In this document: in pieces, positions 8,019 to 16,867 of the stretch
How positions within the stretch are numbered: the stretch's first letter is position 1
How the letters are laid out: every line of letters starts with the position of its first letter
From: Falsiroseomonas selenitidurans
Lineage (GTDB): Bacteria; Pseudomonadota; Alphaproteobacteria; Acetobacterales; Acetobacteraceae
NCBI RefSeq assembly: GCF_012103215.1
Contig: NZ_JAAVNE010000014.1
Coordinates: forward strand, 1-64,000
Length of the DNA: 64,000 bases
Reading direction: 5' to 3'
The notes under the pieces: generated by a model
What the model was told of the DNA's origin: nothing
What the model saw: only the letters and a program-made list of their open reading frames with translations
The model's database searches: none
Position numbers and translations under genes: made by a program

Positions 8019-8807
8019 CTAGCCTCTGCTCAGGATGAAGCGGACGGCGCGGTCGCCCGCCGCGGCGCAGGGCGCCGCCTCCACGGCGAAGGGAAAGCGC
8101 GCCTCGGCGACCTCGAGCTGCGGGATGGTGAGGCACATCCCGGTGTCGGAGCGCACCGGCGCCGCCGCGATGCCGTTGGCCTGAGTCGCCCAGCGCGTGG
8201 AGGCCGGCTGGCAGGGCTCGAGGACCAGCCGCGGCGCCTTCGACATGCCCGGCCCCTCCAGCCCCAGGCACAGATCGGGCCGCCTGGAGATGCCGAGCCC
8301 GCCATCCGCGCGGCGGGCGAAGATCAGGTCGGTCGGCACGCGGCAATTATGCAGGACCAGTTCGGCCCCCGGCTGCAGCGCACCCTCCACGCCCAGGCAG
8401 GCCTGCAGCGCAATCTCGGGGAACAGCGCCTCGCCATCCGGCTGGGCCGCCTGCGCGGCGCGCTGTGCCGCCGGCGACAGGCTGCGCGCGCAGATCCGCA
8501 CCGCCGCCCCCACCCAGCAGGCACCGCTGCGCGAGAGGCTGCCGAGCGGCGCCTGCGCATGGGTGGAGGCGGGATCCGCGTTCCAGTGGCCCTCCGCGAC
8601 GCCGGGCCCGGTGAGGGTGACCTGCGCGAAATAGTCGCCGCCGCTGATCTGGAAGCTGCCGCCCTGCATCGGCGTGAACTGGCAGGTGCCGCGGATATGG
8701 GTCTGCCCGCGCACCGTGAGCTCGCAATCCACCGGCCGGGGCTGGGCCGCGGCCGGCGCCGCGGACCAGGCCAGGGCGCCGAGGACGAGAAGGGCAGGGC
8801 GCCGCAT
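8019..8807 (-). CDS. Exported protein with probable ricin-type beta-trefoil
   Basis: A 262-residue exported protein, first gene of the leftward trio. A signal peptide (about 1-21) is followed by a Cys-containing domain (VDCELTVRGQTHIRGTC ... ACWVGAAVRICA, about 25-110). The C-terminal 130 residues show the repeated CLG...L.L..C pattern, with QACLGVEG, DLCLGLEG, EPCQPASTRW and GMCLTIP, typical of ricin B-type trefoil lectin repeats. One repeat keeps a Trp in the position expected for a QxW-like motif; the others are degenerate. Sugar binding is therefore plausible but not certain. A ribosome site GGAG lies seven bases before the ATG, and AT-rich sequence at about 8830-8845 probably carries the promoter. 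Confidence 0.75.
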   Translation of the reverse strand: MRRPALLVLGALAWSAAPAAAQPRPVDCELTVRGQTHIRGTCQFTPMQGGSFQISGGDYFAQVTLTGPGVAEGHWNADPASTHAQAPLGSLSRSGACWVGAAVRICARSLSPAAQRAAQAAQPDGEALFPEIALQACLGVEGALQPGAELVLHNCRVPTDLIFARRADGGLGISRRPDLCLGLEGPGMSKAPRLVLEPCQPASTRWATQANGIAAAPVRSDTGMCLTIPQLEVAEARFPFAVEAAPCAAAGDRAVRFILSRG

Positions 8808-8885
8808 TTCAATCTCCGGTTATGGTTGAGGCACCTTAATAACGGTCCGGGAGAGGAGGCAACCCAGAACGAATCCGGCACCCGG

Positions 8886-8921
8886 CCCGATGGGGCGCCG
8901 GATGGAGCGCCCGATGGAGCA
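8886..8921. repeat. Three 12-bp tandem repeats
   Basis: Units CCCGATGGGGCG, CCGGATGGAGCG and CCCGATGGAGCA lie head to tail, just past the 3' end of the amidohydrolase gene. They are imperfect and may come from slippage in GC-rich DNA. Confidence 0.6.
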
Positions 8922-8928
8922 CCCTGTG

Positions 8929-10536
8929 TCACGCCTGGTGGCGCAGCACCCCGCCGACCACGGTGGCCTTCACCTGCGTGCCGGCGATGTCCTCGCCCTT
9001 CAGCACGTCGCGGTCCAGCACGATGCAATCCGCCAGCTTGCCGATCTCCAGCGAGCCCTTTTCCCGCTCCTCCCGCTGCGCCCAGGCGCCCAGCGTGGTG
9101 TAGGCGCGCAGCGCCTCCAGCGGCGTGATCGCCTGGCTGGCGTCGAGATCCGCGCCGGTGCTGGTGCGGCGGGTGACCATGGCGGCCAGCGCGGTCCAGG
9201 GGGAGACACGGCACACCGCGAAATCCGAATGGCCGGGCGCCGGCACGCCGGCATCGATCAGCGCGCGGTGCGGCCACATGTGGCGCATCGCCTCCTGGCC
9301 GCGATTGGCGACATAGGCCTCGCCCAGCTCGTCCATGAAGCCGGTGGCGGAGCTGTCGACGAACCCTCCCCGCGCCAGCCGGGCCAGGATCTGGGGCGTG
9401 ACGTAGCAGCAATGCTCGACGCGCATGCGGTGGTCGGCCACGGGATTCGCGCCCAGCGCCGTCTCCATCACATCCAGCGCGAAGTCGATGCCGCGGTCGC
9501 CGACGCCCTCGATCATCACCTGCAGCCCGGCCTGGTGCGCGGCGGTGGCGCGGGCCGCCAGATCGTCGAATTCGTACAGCAGCATGCCGGTGTTGGGCAC
9601 CGGCTCGCCGGGCACCGGCATGCCGAGGTAGCGGTCCCAATAGGCGGCGGTGCGGCCGCTGGTGGAACAGTCCGGGCACCATTCCACGCCGATCAGCCGC
9701 AGCCAGTCATCGCCGAAGCCGGACTGCATGCCGGCCTCGATCAGCGCCGGGATCAGCGGCTCGTCGCGGCCGGAGGCGATGATGCCCATCCGCATCCGCC
9801 ATTTTCCCTCCCGCCGCATCTTCTGGTAGGCGCGGATGGCCTTCGTCGGCGTCAGCGAATTGGCCACCGAGGTGATGCCGGCGGCCAGGCACTGGTCCTG
9901 CACCTGCTCCATGCCCTCGGCGATGTCGGCCTCGCTGTCCTGGCCATGGATGGCGTTGAGGAAGACATGCGCCGCCGTCTCCCGCACCAGGCCGGTCAGG
10001 GCGCCGCCCTCCAGCCGGTCGAAGCGGCCGAAGGCCGGGTCGGGCGTGCGGCGGGTGACGCCGCAGGCCGCGAAGGCGGCGGAATTGGCCAGGCCGAGAT
10101 GCCCGTCCGTGCGCAGGATGAAGATCGGCCGGCCGAGGCTGGCGGCATCCAGCTCCGCCAGGCTGGGGTAGCCGCCGCAGGCGCGCTCGTTCAGCCGGTA
10201 GAAGGCGCACCACTGGCCCGGCGCCGCCTTCTCGCAGCGCGCCCGGATGCGCGACAGCAGCGCATCGCGCGTGTCCACGAGGTCGGGCGAGACCAGCGTC
10301 CAGCTGCGCAGGCGGATCGCATAGGCATCCGGATGGGCGTGGCTGTCGACGATGCCAGGCAGCACGCGGCGGCCTTCCGCGTCGAGGATTCTCGTCCCCG
10401 GTCCGGCGAGGTCCCGCAGCCGGTCATCGCCCAGCGCCACGATGCGGCCGCCCAGCGCGGCCAGCGCCGTGCATTCCGTGCCCGCCGCATCCATCGTCGC
10501 GATGCGGCCGTTCAGCAGCAGGAAATCGGGGCTCAT
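8929..10536 (-). CDS. Amidohydrolase, YtcJ-like (Amidohydro_3)
   Basis: Metal-dependent hydrolase of 535 residues with the full YtcJ-type layout: N-terminal beta-sandwich start (LLLNGRIATMD), metal-binding DSHAHPD near residue 65, RTDGHLGLANS, an EHC motif late in the barrel, GHSDFAV, and a C-terminal LADCIVLDRDVL strand. Members hydrolyse amide bonds or cyclic amides and formyl groups; the substrate is not predictable. The start overlaps the stop of the upstream FAD oxidoreductase by four bases (ATGA), so the two are co-expressed. A second, related amidohydrolase is encoded at 22223-23857 beside a different ABC importer. Confidence 0.9.
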   Translation of the reverse strand: MSPDFLLLNGRIATMDAAGTECTALAALGGRIVALGDDRLRDLAGPGTRILDAEGRRVLPGIVDSHAHPDAYAIRLRSWTLVSPDLVDTRDALLSRIRARCEKAAPGQWCAFYRLNERACGGYPSLAELDAASLGRPIFILRTDGHLGLANSAAFAACGVTRRTPDPAFGRFDRLEGGALTGLVRETAAHVFLNAIHGQDSEADIAEGMEQVQDQCLAAGITSVANSLTPTKAIRAYQKMRREGKWRMRMGIIASGRDEPLIPALIEAGMQSGFGDDWLRLIGVEWCPDCSTSGRTAAYWDRYLGMPVPGEPVPNTGMLLYEFDDLAARATAAHQAGLQVMIEGVGDRGIDFALDVMETALGANPVADHRMRVEHCCYVTPQILARLARGGFVDSSATGFMDELGEAYVANRGQEAMRHMWPHRALIDAGVPAPGHSDFAVCRVSPWTALAAMVTRRTSTGADLDASQAITPLEALRAYTTLGAWAQREEREKGSLEIGKLADCIVLDRDVLKGEDIAGTQVKATVVGGVLRHQA

Positions 10537-11855
10537 GCGGCAATCCGATCGATGTGGTCGCGCAGCCGGTACCAGCCGCCGATGAGGGGCAGGAACCAGG
10601 GCGTGCCGGTGTAGGTGGGCTTGGTGGGGAAGTGCAGCCCGTCCAGCGCGAAGCGCTCATTCGCCGCGCCGGCCAGCTTCAGCGCGACATTGTGGCCGAG
10701 CCAGGTGGCCATGGCGACGCCGCTGCCCTGGCAGCCGGCGGCGAAATGCAGGCCGTCCTGCACGCCGATATGCGGCAGGTGGTCGAAGGTGAAGGCCACA
10801 TTCCCGGTCCAGGCATGGGTGATGCGGGTCTTTGCCAACTCCGGGAAGGTCGCGGTCATGTAGCCATGCAGCGTCGGCGCGGATTGCTCCGCCGTCGCCG
10901 CCCGGAAGCTGGCGCGGCCGCCCCACAGCACGCGCTTGCCGTCCGGCGAGGGACGGAAATAGTTCAGCACGCGCTTGCTGTCGCTGATCATGCGGCGGCC
11001 GGGGAACAGCCGGTCGATCGTCTCCGCCGGCAGTTCCTCGGTCGCGATGATGTAGGAGTTCAGCGGGATCAGCCGCCGCGCCAGCCAGGGCATCGCCGTG
11101 CCGCGCGGGTCCTTGGAATAGCCGTTTGTCGCGACCAGCACGGCATCGGCGCGGACCTCGCCCCGGTCGGTCGCCAGGCGGAAGAGGCTGCCTTCCTGCT
11201 TCACGCCGGCCACGCGCACGCCGTCGACCAGATGCGCGCCCGCGGCTTCCGCCGCCGCCGCCAGGCCGCGCGCGTATTTGCCCGGATGCAGGCTGCCGGT
11301 CGCCGCCGCGGCCATGCCGCCATGGTAGTGGTCGCTGCCGAGGTAGTCGCGCTGCCGCGCCGGCGGCACCATCTCCGCCGGCAGGCCCGTCACCTCGGCG
11401 ATCCAGGCGGCGCGGCCTTCCAGCGCCCTGTAGTGGCCCCTGGACCAGGCGCCGAGGTAGCGACCGCACCGCACATAGTCGCAGTCGATGCCTTCCCGCG
11501 CGATGGTCTCCTCGATGAAGGGGAAGGAGGCGGCGGCGGCCTCGGTGATGCGGCGCGCGCCTTCCGCGCCATAGGTGGCGGCCAGCCCGGTGGAGGCCAC
11601 CTTCAGCCCGCCGGAGACCATGCCCCCGTTGCGGGAGGATGCGCCCCAGCCGATGCGCTCCGCATCCAGCACCGTGACCTGGTGGCCGAGGCGGCGCAGC
11701 GTCAGCGCGGCCGAAAGCCCGGCATAGCCGCCGCCCACGATCGCCACCGCGGTGTGGTCCGGCAGGCCGTTGTCGCGTGCCGTGGGCTCGGCCGCCTCCC
11801 ACCACCAGGGGCGCGCCTTGAAGCCAGGCGCGAAGAGCGGATGAAGATCAGTCAT
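10533..11855 (-). CDS. FAD-dependent amine oxidoreductase, PuuB/DAO type
   Basis: FAD enzyme of the D-amino-acid-oxidase superfamily, 440 residues. The dinucleotide-binding motif VAIVGGGYAGLSAAL lies near the N-terminus and is followed by SSRNGGMVSGG, the pattern of gamma-glutamylputrescine oxidase-like proteins. TGNVAFTFDHLPHIG and AAGCQGSGVAMAT near the C-terminus are the second FAD contact. Oxidative deamination or demethylation of an imported amine is the likely reaction. It is first in a two-gene leftward operon with the amidohydrolase and diverges from a PotD-like receptor, which supports polyamine-like or other amine catabolism. The start is set at the ATG at 11855; a GTG at 11882 would add nine residues. 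Confidence 0.88.
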   Translation of the reverse strand: MTDLHPLFAPGFKARPWWWEAAEPTARDNGLPDHTAVAIVGGGYAGLSAALTLRRLGHQVTVLDAERIGWGASSRNGGMVSGGLKVASTGLAATYGAEGARRITEAAAASFPFIEETIAREGIDCDYVRCGRYLGAWSRGHYRALEGRAAWIAEVTGLPAEMVPPARQRDYLGSDHYHGGMAAAATGSLHPGKYARGLAAAAEAAGAHLVDGVRVAGVKQEGSLFRLATDRGEVRADAVLVATNGYSKDPRGTAMPWLARRLIPLNSYIIATEELPAETIDRLFPGRRMISDSKRVLNYFRPSPDGKRVLWGGRASFRAATAEQSAPTLHGYMTATFPELAKTRITHAWTGNVAFTFDHLPHIGVQDGLHFAAGCQGSGVAMATWLGHNVALKLAGAANERFALDGLHFPTKPTYTGTPWFLPLIGGWYRLRDHIDRIAA

Positions 11856-11892
11856 TGCCGTCGCGCGCGTCCCGCTGTTCACTTGGCCCCGC

Positions 11893-11906
11893 TGGTCAGG
11901 TGACCA
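11893..11906. promoter_or_regulatory. Inverted-repeat operator candidate between divergent operons
   Basis: TGGTCA-GG-TGACCA is a perfect 6-2-6 inverted repeat placed 38 bases upstream of the oxidoreductase start and 73 bases before the receptor start. The GGT...ACC half-site resembles GntR-family operators, but no GntR gene is in the window; the only nearby regulator is the AraC protein at 17700-18605. The site could control both directions. Confidence 0.5.
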
Positions 11907-11978
11907 AGGACAGGTTCCCGCCGGAGACGCTCCGGATCAAGGGGACCATCGGGGGCTTCAACAAAAAGGGGATTTCGT

Positions 11979-13097
11979 ATGCAAAGCTTCCAGCAGGACT
12001 GCGTCGAACTGGCGCTGGAGAAGTTTCGCCGCGGCGAGGTCAGCCGGCGTGGGCTGATGGCCGGCCTGGCGGCGCTGGGCGCGGCGGCGGCGCTGCCGGA
12101 TGCGGCGCAGGCCCAGGCGGGCGGCGCCGCGGCGCAGCGGCTGGTGATGGTGAACTGGGGCGGCGTCGCCAACCAGGGCTTCGGCAACAACTACGGCAAG
12201 CCCTTCGAGGCGGCGAACCCCGGCGTGACGGTGGTGCAGGACAGCACCGGGCCTTCCGCGGGGCGCATCCGCTCCATGGTCGAATCCGGCCGCGTCACCT
12301 GGGACCTCTGCGACAGCTCCGCCACCACCTCCTACCTGCTCGGCGGGCGCGGCATGCTGAACGCGGTGGACTACAGCGTGGTGGACCGCCGCAACGTCAT
12401 CGGCCCGACCTTCGCGCTGGAGCATGGCGCGGCGCCCTATTCCTTCAGCAACGTGCTGGTCTATGACAGCAGCAAGTTCAGCACCGCGCCGACCGGCTGG
12501 GCGGATTTCTGGGACCTGCAGAAATTCCCCGGCACCCGCCTGCTGCGGCGCGACGCCGCCGGCGCGCTGGACGTGGCGCAGCTTTCGCTCGGCAAGAGCC
12601 CGGAGAACCTCTACCCGCTCGACATCCGCGCCTGCCTGGCCCGGGTGCGGGAGATCCGCCGCAGCCTGGTGTTCTGGACCAGCGGCTCCGAATCCGAACA
12701 GTTCATCCGCACGGGTGAGGCGGTGATGGGCATGCTGTGGCACACCCGCGCCAAGGTGCTGGAGACGGAGAGCAACGGCCGCTTCAAGTTCATCTGGAAC
12801 CAGGGCATCCTGCAGCCGGGCATCTTCGTCAGCCCGAAGGGCAATCCGGGCGGGGCGCTGGCGCAGAAGCTGCTGGCCTCCATGCTGGCCAATGCGGCGC
12901 CGCAGGTGGAGCTGCTGAAGTTCCTCGGCAACGGCCCGACCAACCCTAACGCGGCCGCGCTGGTTCCCGCCGAGTTCAAGAAGTACAACCCGACCGAGCC
13001 TGCCAATGCGCGCGTGCAGGTGCCGCAGGATGGCCGCTGGTGGGGGCAGAACTATGCCCAGGCCAATGCGGACTATATCGACATGGTCACCGGCTGA
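11979..13097 (+). CDS. Spermidine/putrescine-type ABC receptor, Tat-exported
   Basis: Periplasmic solute-binding protein of 372 residues in the PotD-like family. The leader is a twin-arginine signal: SRRGLMAGLAALG at about residues 22-34, after an unusually long 21-residue n-region, with cleavage near AQAQA. The mature part begins LVMVNWGGVANQGFG, typical of the family. A good ribosome site (AAGGGGA) precedes the ATG. It heads a rightward operon of receptor, dehydrogenase, aldolase, ATPase and two permeases. A strong hairpin right after the stop probably protects or limits the message. The ligand is unknown; amine or amino-acid-like compounds are likely from context. Confidence 0.9.
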   Translation: MQSFQQDCVELALEKFRRGEVSRRGLMAGLAALGAAAALPDAAQAQAGGAAAQRLVMVNWGGVANQGFGNNYGKPFEAANPGVTVVQDSTGPSAGRIRSMVESGRVTWDLCDSSATTSYLLGGRGMLNAVDYSVVDRRNVIGPTFALEHGAAPYSFSNVLVYDSSKFSTAPTGWADFWDLQKFPGTRLLRRDAAGALDVAQLSLGKSPENLYPLDIRACLARVREIRRSLVFWTSGSESEQFIRTGEAVMGMLWHTRAKVLETESNGRFKFIWNQGILQPGIFVSPKGNPGGALAQKLLASMLANAAPQVELLKFLGNGPTNPNAAALVPAEFKKYNPTEPANARVQVPQDGRWWGQNYAQANADYIDMVTG

Positions 13098-13108
13098 GTC
13101 CATTTTGC

Positions 13109-13170
13109 TGCGGCGCGGCAGAACCGCGCCGCAACGCTCCGCGCAGCGGGCGATGGATCCGCTCCGCGGA
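13109..13170. terminator. Paired hairpins after the receptor gene
   Basis: First hairpin: perfect 10-bp arms TGCGGCGCGG (13109-13118) and CCGCGCCGCA (13124-13133) with loop CAGAA. Second: TCCGCG-C-AGCGG (13138-13149) with CCGCT-C-CGCGGA (13159-13170). They lie in the only sizeable gap of the operon. Such hairpins behind receptor genes often stabilise the receptor message and reduce read-through. Confidence 0.6.
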
Positions 13171-13188
13171 AGGGCGACAAGGGGCTTC

Positions 13189-14130
13189 ATGGCGACGATC
13201 CTGGTGAAATCCGGCGGTGAGGCCGCCATGCCGGAATGGCAGCGGCATTTCGCCGAATTCGCCCCCGGGCTTGCGGTGCACTGGTGGGACGATGCCGCCG
13301 TGGCGCCGGAGCGGGTGGATTTCGTGCTGGTCTGGGACCCGGAGCCGGGCCGTATCGCCGCCCTGCCCAACCTCAAGGTGATCTTCGGCACCGGTGCCGG
13401 GGTGGATTTCATCACCGCCGACCCGGAACTGCCGAGGCACCTGCCGCTGATGCGCATGGCCACCGCCGGCGCCACGCAGCGCATGGGCGAATTCGTCTGC
13501 TGGGCGGCGCTGTCGCTGCTGAAGGATGCGCGCCGCATCGCCATCAACCAGGCGGCGGCGCGCTGGAACTACTTCGAGCCGGAATTCACCGCCGGTGAAA
13601 CCCCTGTGGGCATCATGGGTCTCGGCAACATGGGCAGCCGGGCCGCGGCGATGCTGCAGGGGCTCGGCTTTCCCGTGCGCGGCTGGTCGCGCACGCGCAA
13701 GGCGCTGCCGGGCGTGACCTGCTTCGCGGGGGAAGCGGAGTTCGACGCCTTCCTGGCGGAGACCCGGATCCTGGTCTGCCTGCTGCCGGCCACGGCGGAG
13801 ACGCGCGGTATCCTGGCCGCGCCGCTGCTGGCGAAGCTGCCGAAGGGCGCCGGGCTGGTGAATGTCGGCCGCGGCAGCCACCAGAAGATCGAGGACATCA
13901 TCGCGGCGCTGGATGCGGGCCAGCTCTGCGGTGCCGTGCTCGACGTGTTCGAGCAGGAGCCGCTGCCCGCGGACCACGCCGCCTGGGCGCATCCGAAGGT
14001 GATGGTGACGCCGCATCTGGCAAGCCTGCCGAGCCGGCGGGAACGGGCGCAGTATGTGGCGCAGGCGATCGCGGATTTCGAGGCGGGCCGGCCGCTTGCC
14101 AATCTGTACGACCATGCGCGAGGCTATTGA
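13189..14130 (+). CDS. D-2-hydroxyacid dehydrogenase, GhrA-like
   Basis: NAD(P)-dependent reductase of 313 residues that interconverts 2-oxo acids and 2-hydroxy acids, most like glyoxylate/hydroxypyruvate reductase A. The nucleotide site is GIMGLGNMGSRAA (about residue 140). The catalytic triad appears as Arg in NVGRGS, Glu in FEQEPLP and His in TPHLAS. The start is the ATG at 13189 after AAGGGG; the longer frame upstream is non-coding hairpin DNA. It ends TGA directly followed by the ATG of the aldolase gene. In this cluster it could reduce a keto acid released by the amine oxidase. Confidence 0.9.
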   Translation: MATILVKSGGEAAMPEWQRHFAEFAPGLAVHWWDDAAVAPERVDFVLVWDPEPGRIAALPNLKVIFGTGAGVDFITADPELPRHLPLMRMATAGATQRMGEFVCWAALSLLKDARRIAINQAAARWNYFEPEFTAGETPVGIMGLGNMGSRAAAMLQGLGFPVRGWSRTRKALPGVTCFAGEAEFDAFLAETRILVCLLPATAETRGILAAPLLAKLPKGAGLVNVGRGSHQKIEDIIAALDAGQLCGAVLDVFEQEPLPADHAAWAHPKVMVTPHLASLPSRRERAQYVAQAIADFEAGRPLANLYDHARGY

Positions 14131-14925
14131 ATGGCAGTGTTCCAGACGGCCCTGCGGCCGATGCCCCCGCCGCCTGTCCGGCCCGACCCGGACCAGGTGC
14201 CGACCGAGCAGGAATTGCGCGAGGACCTGGCCGCCGCCTACCGGCTGATCGCGCTGCATGGGATGACCGATCTGGTGTTCACGCATCTGTCGGTGCGTGT
14301 TCCGGGGGAGGGCCATCGGTTCCTGGTCAACCCCTATGGCCTGCTGTTCGAGGAGATCACGGCCTCCTCCCTGGTGCTTGTGGATGCGGATGGGGAGCCA
14401 CGGCAGCAGACCGCCTGGCCGGTCAACCCGGCGGGCTTCGTCATCCATTCGGCCGTGCATCGCGGCCGCGCCAACGCGAATTGCGTGATGCACACGCACA
14501 CCCTGGCCGGCATGGCGGTGGCCGCCCAGCAGGGCGGCCTGCTGCCGCTGAACCAGATGATGATGGAGTTCATCGGCCGCGTCGCGATCCACGATTACGA
14601 AGGCGTGGCGGCGGATGACAACCTCTCGGAGCGGGAGCGCCTGGTGCAGGACCTTGGCGACAAGCCGGCGATGATCCTGCGCAACCACGGCCTGCTGACG
14701 GTGGGCCAGACGGTGGCGGAGGCCTTCTACTGGATGTGGTATCTGGAACAATCCTGCCGCATCCAGCTGGCCGCCCAATCCTCCGGCGTGCCGCTGGCGA
14801 TCGCGTCCGACGCCACCGTGGAACGCACCCGGGCGCAGTTCAGCACCGGCCCGACCAAGGGCTGGCTGCCCTGGCAGGCGCTGCGCCGCAAGCTGGACCG
14901 CGAACAGCCGGATTACCGCGCCTGA
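14131..14925 (+). CDS. Class II aldolase/adducin family protein
   Basis: Zinc-dependent aldolase or epimerase fold, 264 residues. The family zinc ligands are visible: His-x-His in MHTHTLAG (about residue 120) and a third His in ILRNHGLLTVG (about 190). DLVFTHLSVR near the N-terminus is the usual substrate-loop segment. Related proteins include L-fuculose-phosphate aldolase and 3-oxo-tetronate decarboxylase relatives; the substrate is not known. It starts at the base after the dehydrogenase stop and overlaps the ABC ATPase start by one base, so it belongs to the import operon. Confidence 0.88.
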   Translation: MAVFQTALRPMPPPPVRPDPDQVPTEQELREDLAAAYRLIALHGMTDLVFTHLSVRVPGEGHRFLVNPYGLLFEEITASSLVLVDADGEPRQQTAWPVNPAGFVIHSAVHRGRANANCVMHTHTLAGMAVAAQQGGLLPLNQMMMEFIGRVAIHDYEGVAADDNLSERERLVQDLGDKPAMILRNHGLLTVGQTVAEAFYWMWYLEQSCRIQLAAQSSGVPLAIASDATVERTRAQFSTGPTKGWLPWQALRRKLDREQPDYRA

Positions 14926-16031
14926 TGTCCGCCGCGGGACATGCGCTCGCCCTGCGGGGCTTGAGCAAGCGCTATGGCAGCTTCACCGCCGTCGCCGATG
15001 TGTCGCTGGAGGTTGGGCAGGGGGAGTTCCTGACCCTGCTCGGTCCCTCCGGCAGCGGCAAGACCACCATCCTGATGTGCATCGCCGGCTTCGTGGAACC
15101 CAGCGAGGGCGCCATCCTGCTCGATGGCCGCGACATCACCGCGCTACCGCCGGAACGCCGCGATTTCGGCATGGTGTTCCAGGGCTATGCGCTGTTTCCG
15201 CACATGACGGTGGCGGAGAACGTTGCCTTCCCGCTGCGCGTCCGCAAGATGGGAGCGGCGGAGCGGGAGGCGAAGGTGCGGGCGGCGCTGGACCTGGTGC
15301 AGCTGGCGGCCTTCGCCGAACGCCGCCCCTCCCAGCTTTCCGGCGGCCAGCAGCAGCGCGTGGCGCTGGCCCGCGCGCTGGTGTTCGAGCCCGCCCTGCT
15401 GCTGCTGGACGAGCCGCTCTCGGCGCTCGACAAGAAGCTGCGCGCCGAATTGCAGGACGAGCTGAAGGCGCTGCACCGGCGCATCGGCCGCACCTTCGTC
15501 AATGTGACGCATGATCAGGAGGAGGCGCTGTCGCTGTCCGACCGCGTCGCCATCCTCAATCACGGCAGGCTGATCCAGCAGGGCGCGCCGGCCGAGCTGT
15601 ACGAGGCGCCGCGCACGCGCTTCGTCGCGGATTTCCTCGGCAAGTCCAACTTCCTGGCCGGCACGGTGCAGGAGGCCTTCGCGGGCGGCTTCGCCATCGG
15701 TGCCGGCGCCACCCGCGTGGTGACCGCGGCCGCCGCCCCGCCCGCCCTCGGCAGCCGGGCGCTGCTCAGCTTGCGGCCGGAGAAGATGGCGCTGCTGGCG
15801 GAAGGCGAGACGGCGGAGAACACGGTACAGGGCGTCATCGCCGGCTGGTCCTATCTCGGCGCCGGCTATGCGTTGAATGTGGAGACGCCGGATTTCGGCA
15901 CGCTGCGCGTGACGCTGCCCACCTGGAACGCGCCGATCGCGCCGCGGGAAGGGCTGGCCGTGCGGCTGGGCTGGCGTGCCGCGGCCAGCGTGCCGGTGCT
16001 CGATGATCTGGACCAGGACCGCGCCGCATGA
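14925..16031 (+). CDS. ABC importer ATPase, PotA-like
   Basis: ATP-hydrolysing subunit of 368 residues. Walker A GPSGSGKTT, Q-loop MVFQGYALFPHMTV, signature LSGGQQQRVALARAL, Walker B LLLLDEPLSALD and an H-loop THDQEEAL are all intact. The C-terminal 130 residues form the TOBE regulatory domain of spermidine/putrescine-type importers. The ATG overlaps the aldolase stop, and the ATGA at its end overlaps the first permease. It partners the receptor at 11979-13097 and the permeases that follow. Confidence 0.93.
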   Translation: MSAAGHALALRGLSKRYGSFTAVADVSLEVGQGEFLTLLGPSGSGKTTILMCIAGFVEPSEGAILLDGRDITALPPERRDFGMVFQGYALFPHMTVAENVAFPLRVRKMGAAEREAKVRAALDLVQLAAFAERRPSQLSGGQQQRVALARALVFEPALLLLDEPLSALDKKLRAELQDELKALHRRIGRTFVNVTHDQEEALSLSDRVAILNHGRLIQQGAPAELYEAPRTRFVADFLGKSNFLAGTVQEAFAGGFAIGAGATRVVTAAAAPPALGSRALLSLRPEKMALLAEGETAENTVQGVIAGWSYLGAGYALNVETPDFGTLRVTLPTWNAPIAPREGLAVRLGWRAAASVPVLDDLDQDRAA

Positions 16032-16867
16032 GGCGCCAGGATGCCGGCTGGTGGCTGCTGATCCTGCCGGCCTTCCTGCTGATGACGGCCTTCTATGTCG
16101 CGCCCATCGCCCAGGTGCTGGCGATCTCCTTCACCGAGCCCGCGCCGGGGCTTGGCAATTACGAAAGGCTGTTCACCAGCGAGAGCGTGCAGCGCGTCAT
16201 CGTCACCACGCTGCGTATCTGCATCCTCACCACCGCGATCTCGCTGCTGCTGGGCTATGTGCTGTCCTACCGCATCGCGCTGGCCGGTGCCGCCGCGCAG
16301 CGCTGGTGGATCCTGGCGGTGCTGGTGCCGCTGTGGATCTCCGTGCTGGTGCGCGCCTTCGCCTGGGTGACGCTGCTGCGCCGCCAGGGGCTGGTGAACG
16401 AGACGCTGATCGCCACCGGAATCATCACCGAACCGCTGGCGCTGGTCTGGAATGAATTCGGCATCGTCGTCGGCATGGTGCACTACATGGTGCCCTATGC
16501 CGTGCTGCCGATGCTGGCCAGCATGCGGGAGATCGACCCGCGCCTGCTGGCCGCCGCGCGCGGTCTGGGCGCATCCCGCATCACCATCTTCGCGAAGATC
16601 TTCCTGCCGCTGTCGATGCCGGGGCTGCTGGCGGCCGGCGTGCTGGTCTTCATCTTCTCGCTCGGCTTCTACATCACCCCGGCGCTGCTGGGCGGTGGCA
16701 AGACGCTGATGGTGGCGGAGTGGATCGGGCTGCAGATCCTGGACCTGCTGCGCTGGGGGCTGGGGACCATGATGGCGACGATGCTGGTCGTCGCCATTCT
16801 CGCGACGCTCGCCATCTTCGCCCGCATCGTCGACCTGCGGCGGATTTTCGGCGGGGGCGGGGCATGA
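16028..16867 (+). CDS. ABC importer permease, PotB-like
   Basis: Inner-membrane permease of 279 residues with about six hydrophobic helices. The coupling-helix EAA region is EIDPRLLAAARGLGASRITIF (about residues 170-190), the site that touches the ATPase. It overlaps its neighbours on both sides by ATGA. It would form a heterodimer with the next gene product. Confidence 0.92.
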   Translation: MRRQDAGWWLLILPAFLLMTAFYVAPIAQVLAISFTEPAPGLGNYERLFTSESVQRVIVTTLRICILTTAISLLLGYVLSYRIALAGAAAQRWWILAVLVPLWISVLVRAFAWVTLLRRQGLVNETLIATGIITEPLALVWNEFGIVVGMVHYMVPYAVLPMLASMREIDPRLLAAARGLGASRITIFAKIFLPLSMPGLLAAGVLVFIFSLGFYITPALLGGGKTLMVAEWIGLQILDLLRWGLGTMMATMLVVAILATLAIFARIVDLRRIFGGGGA

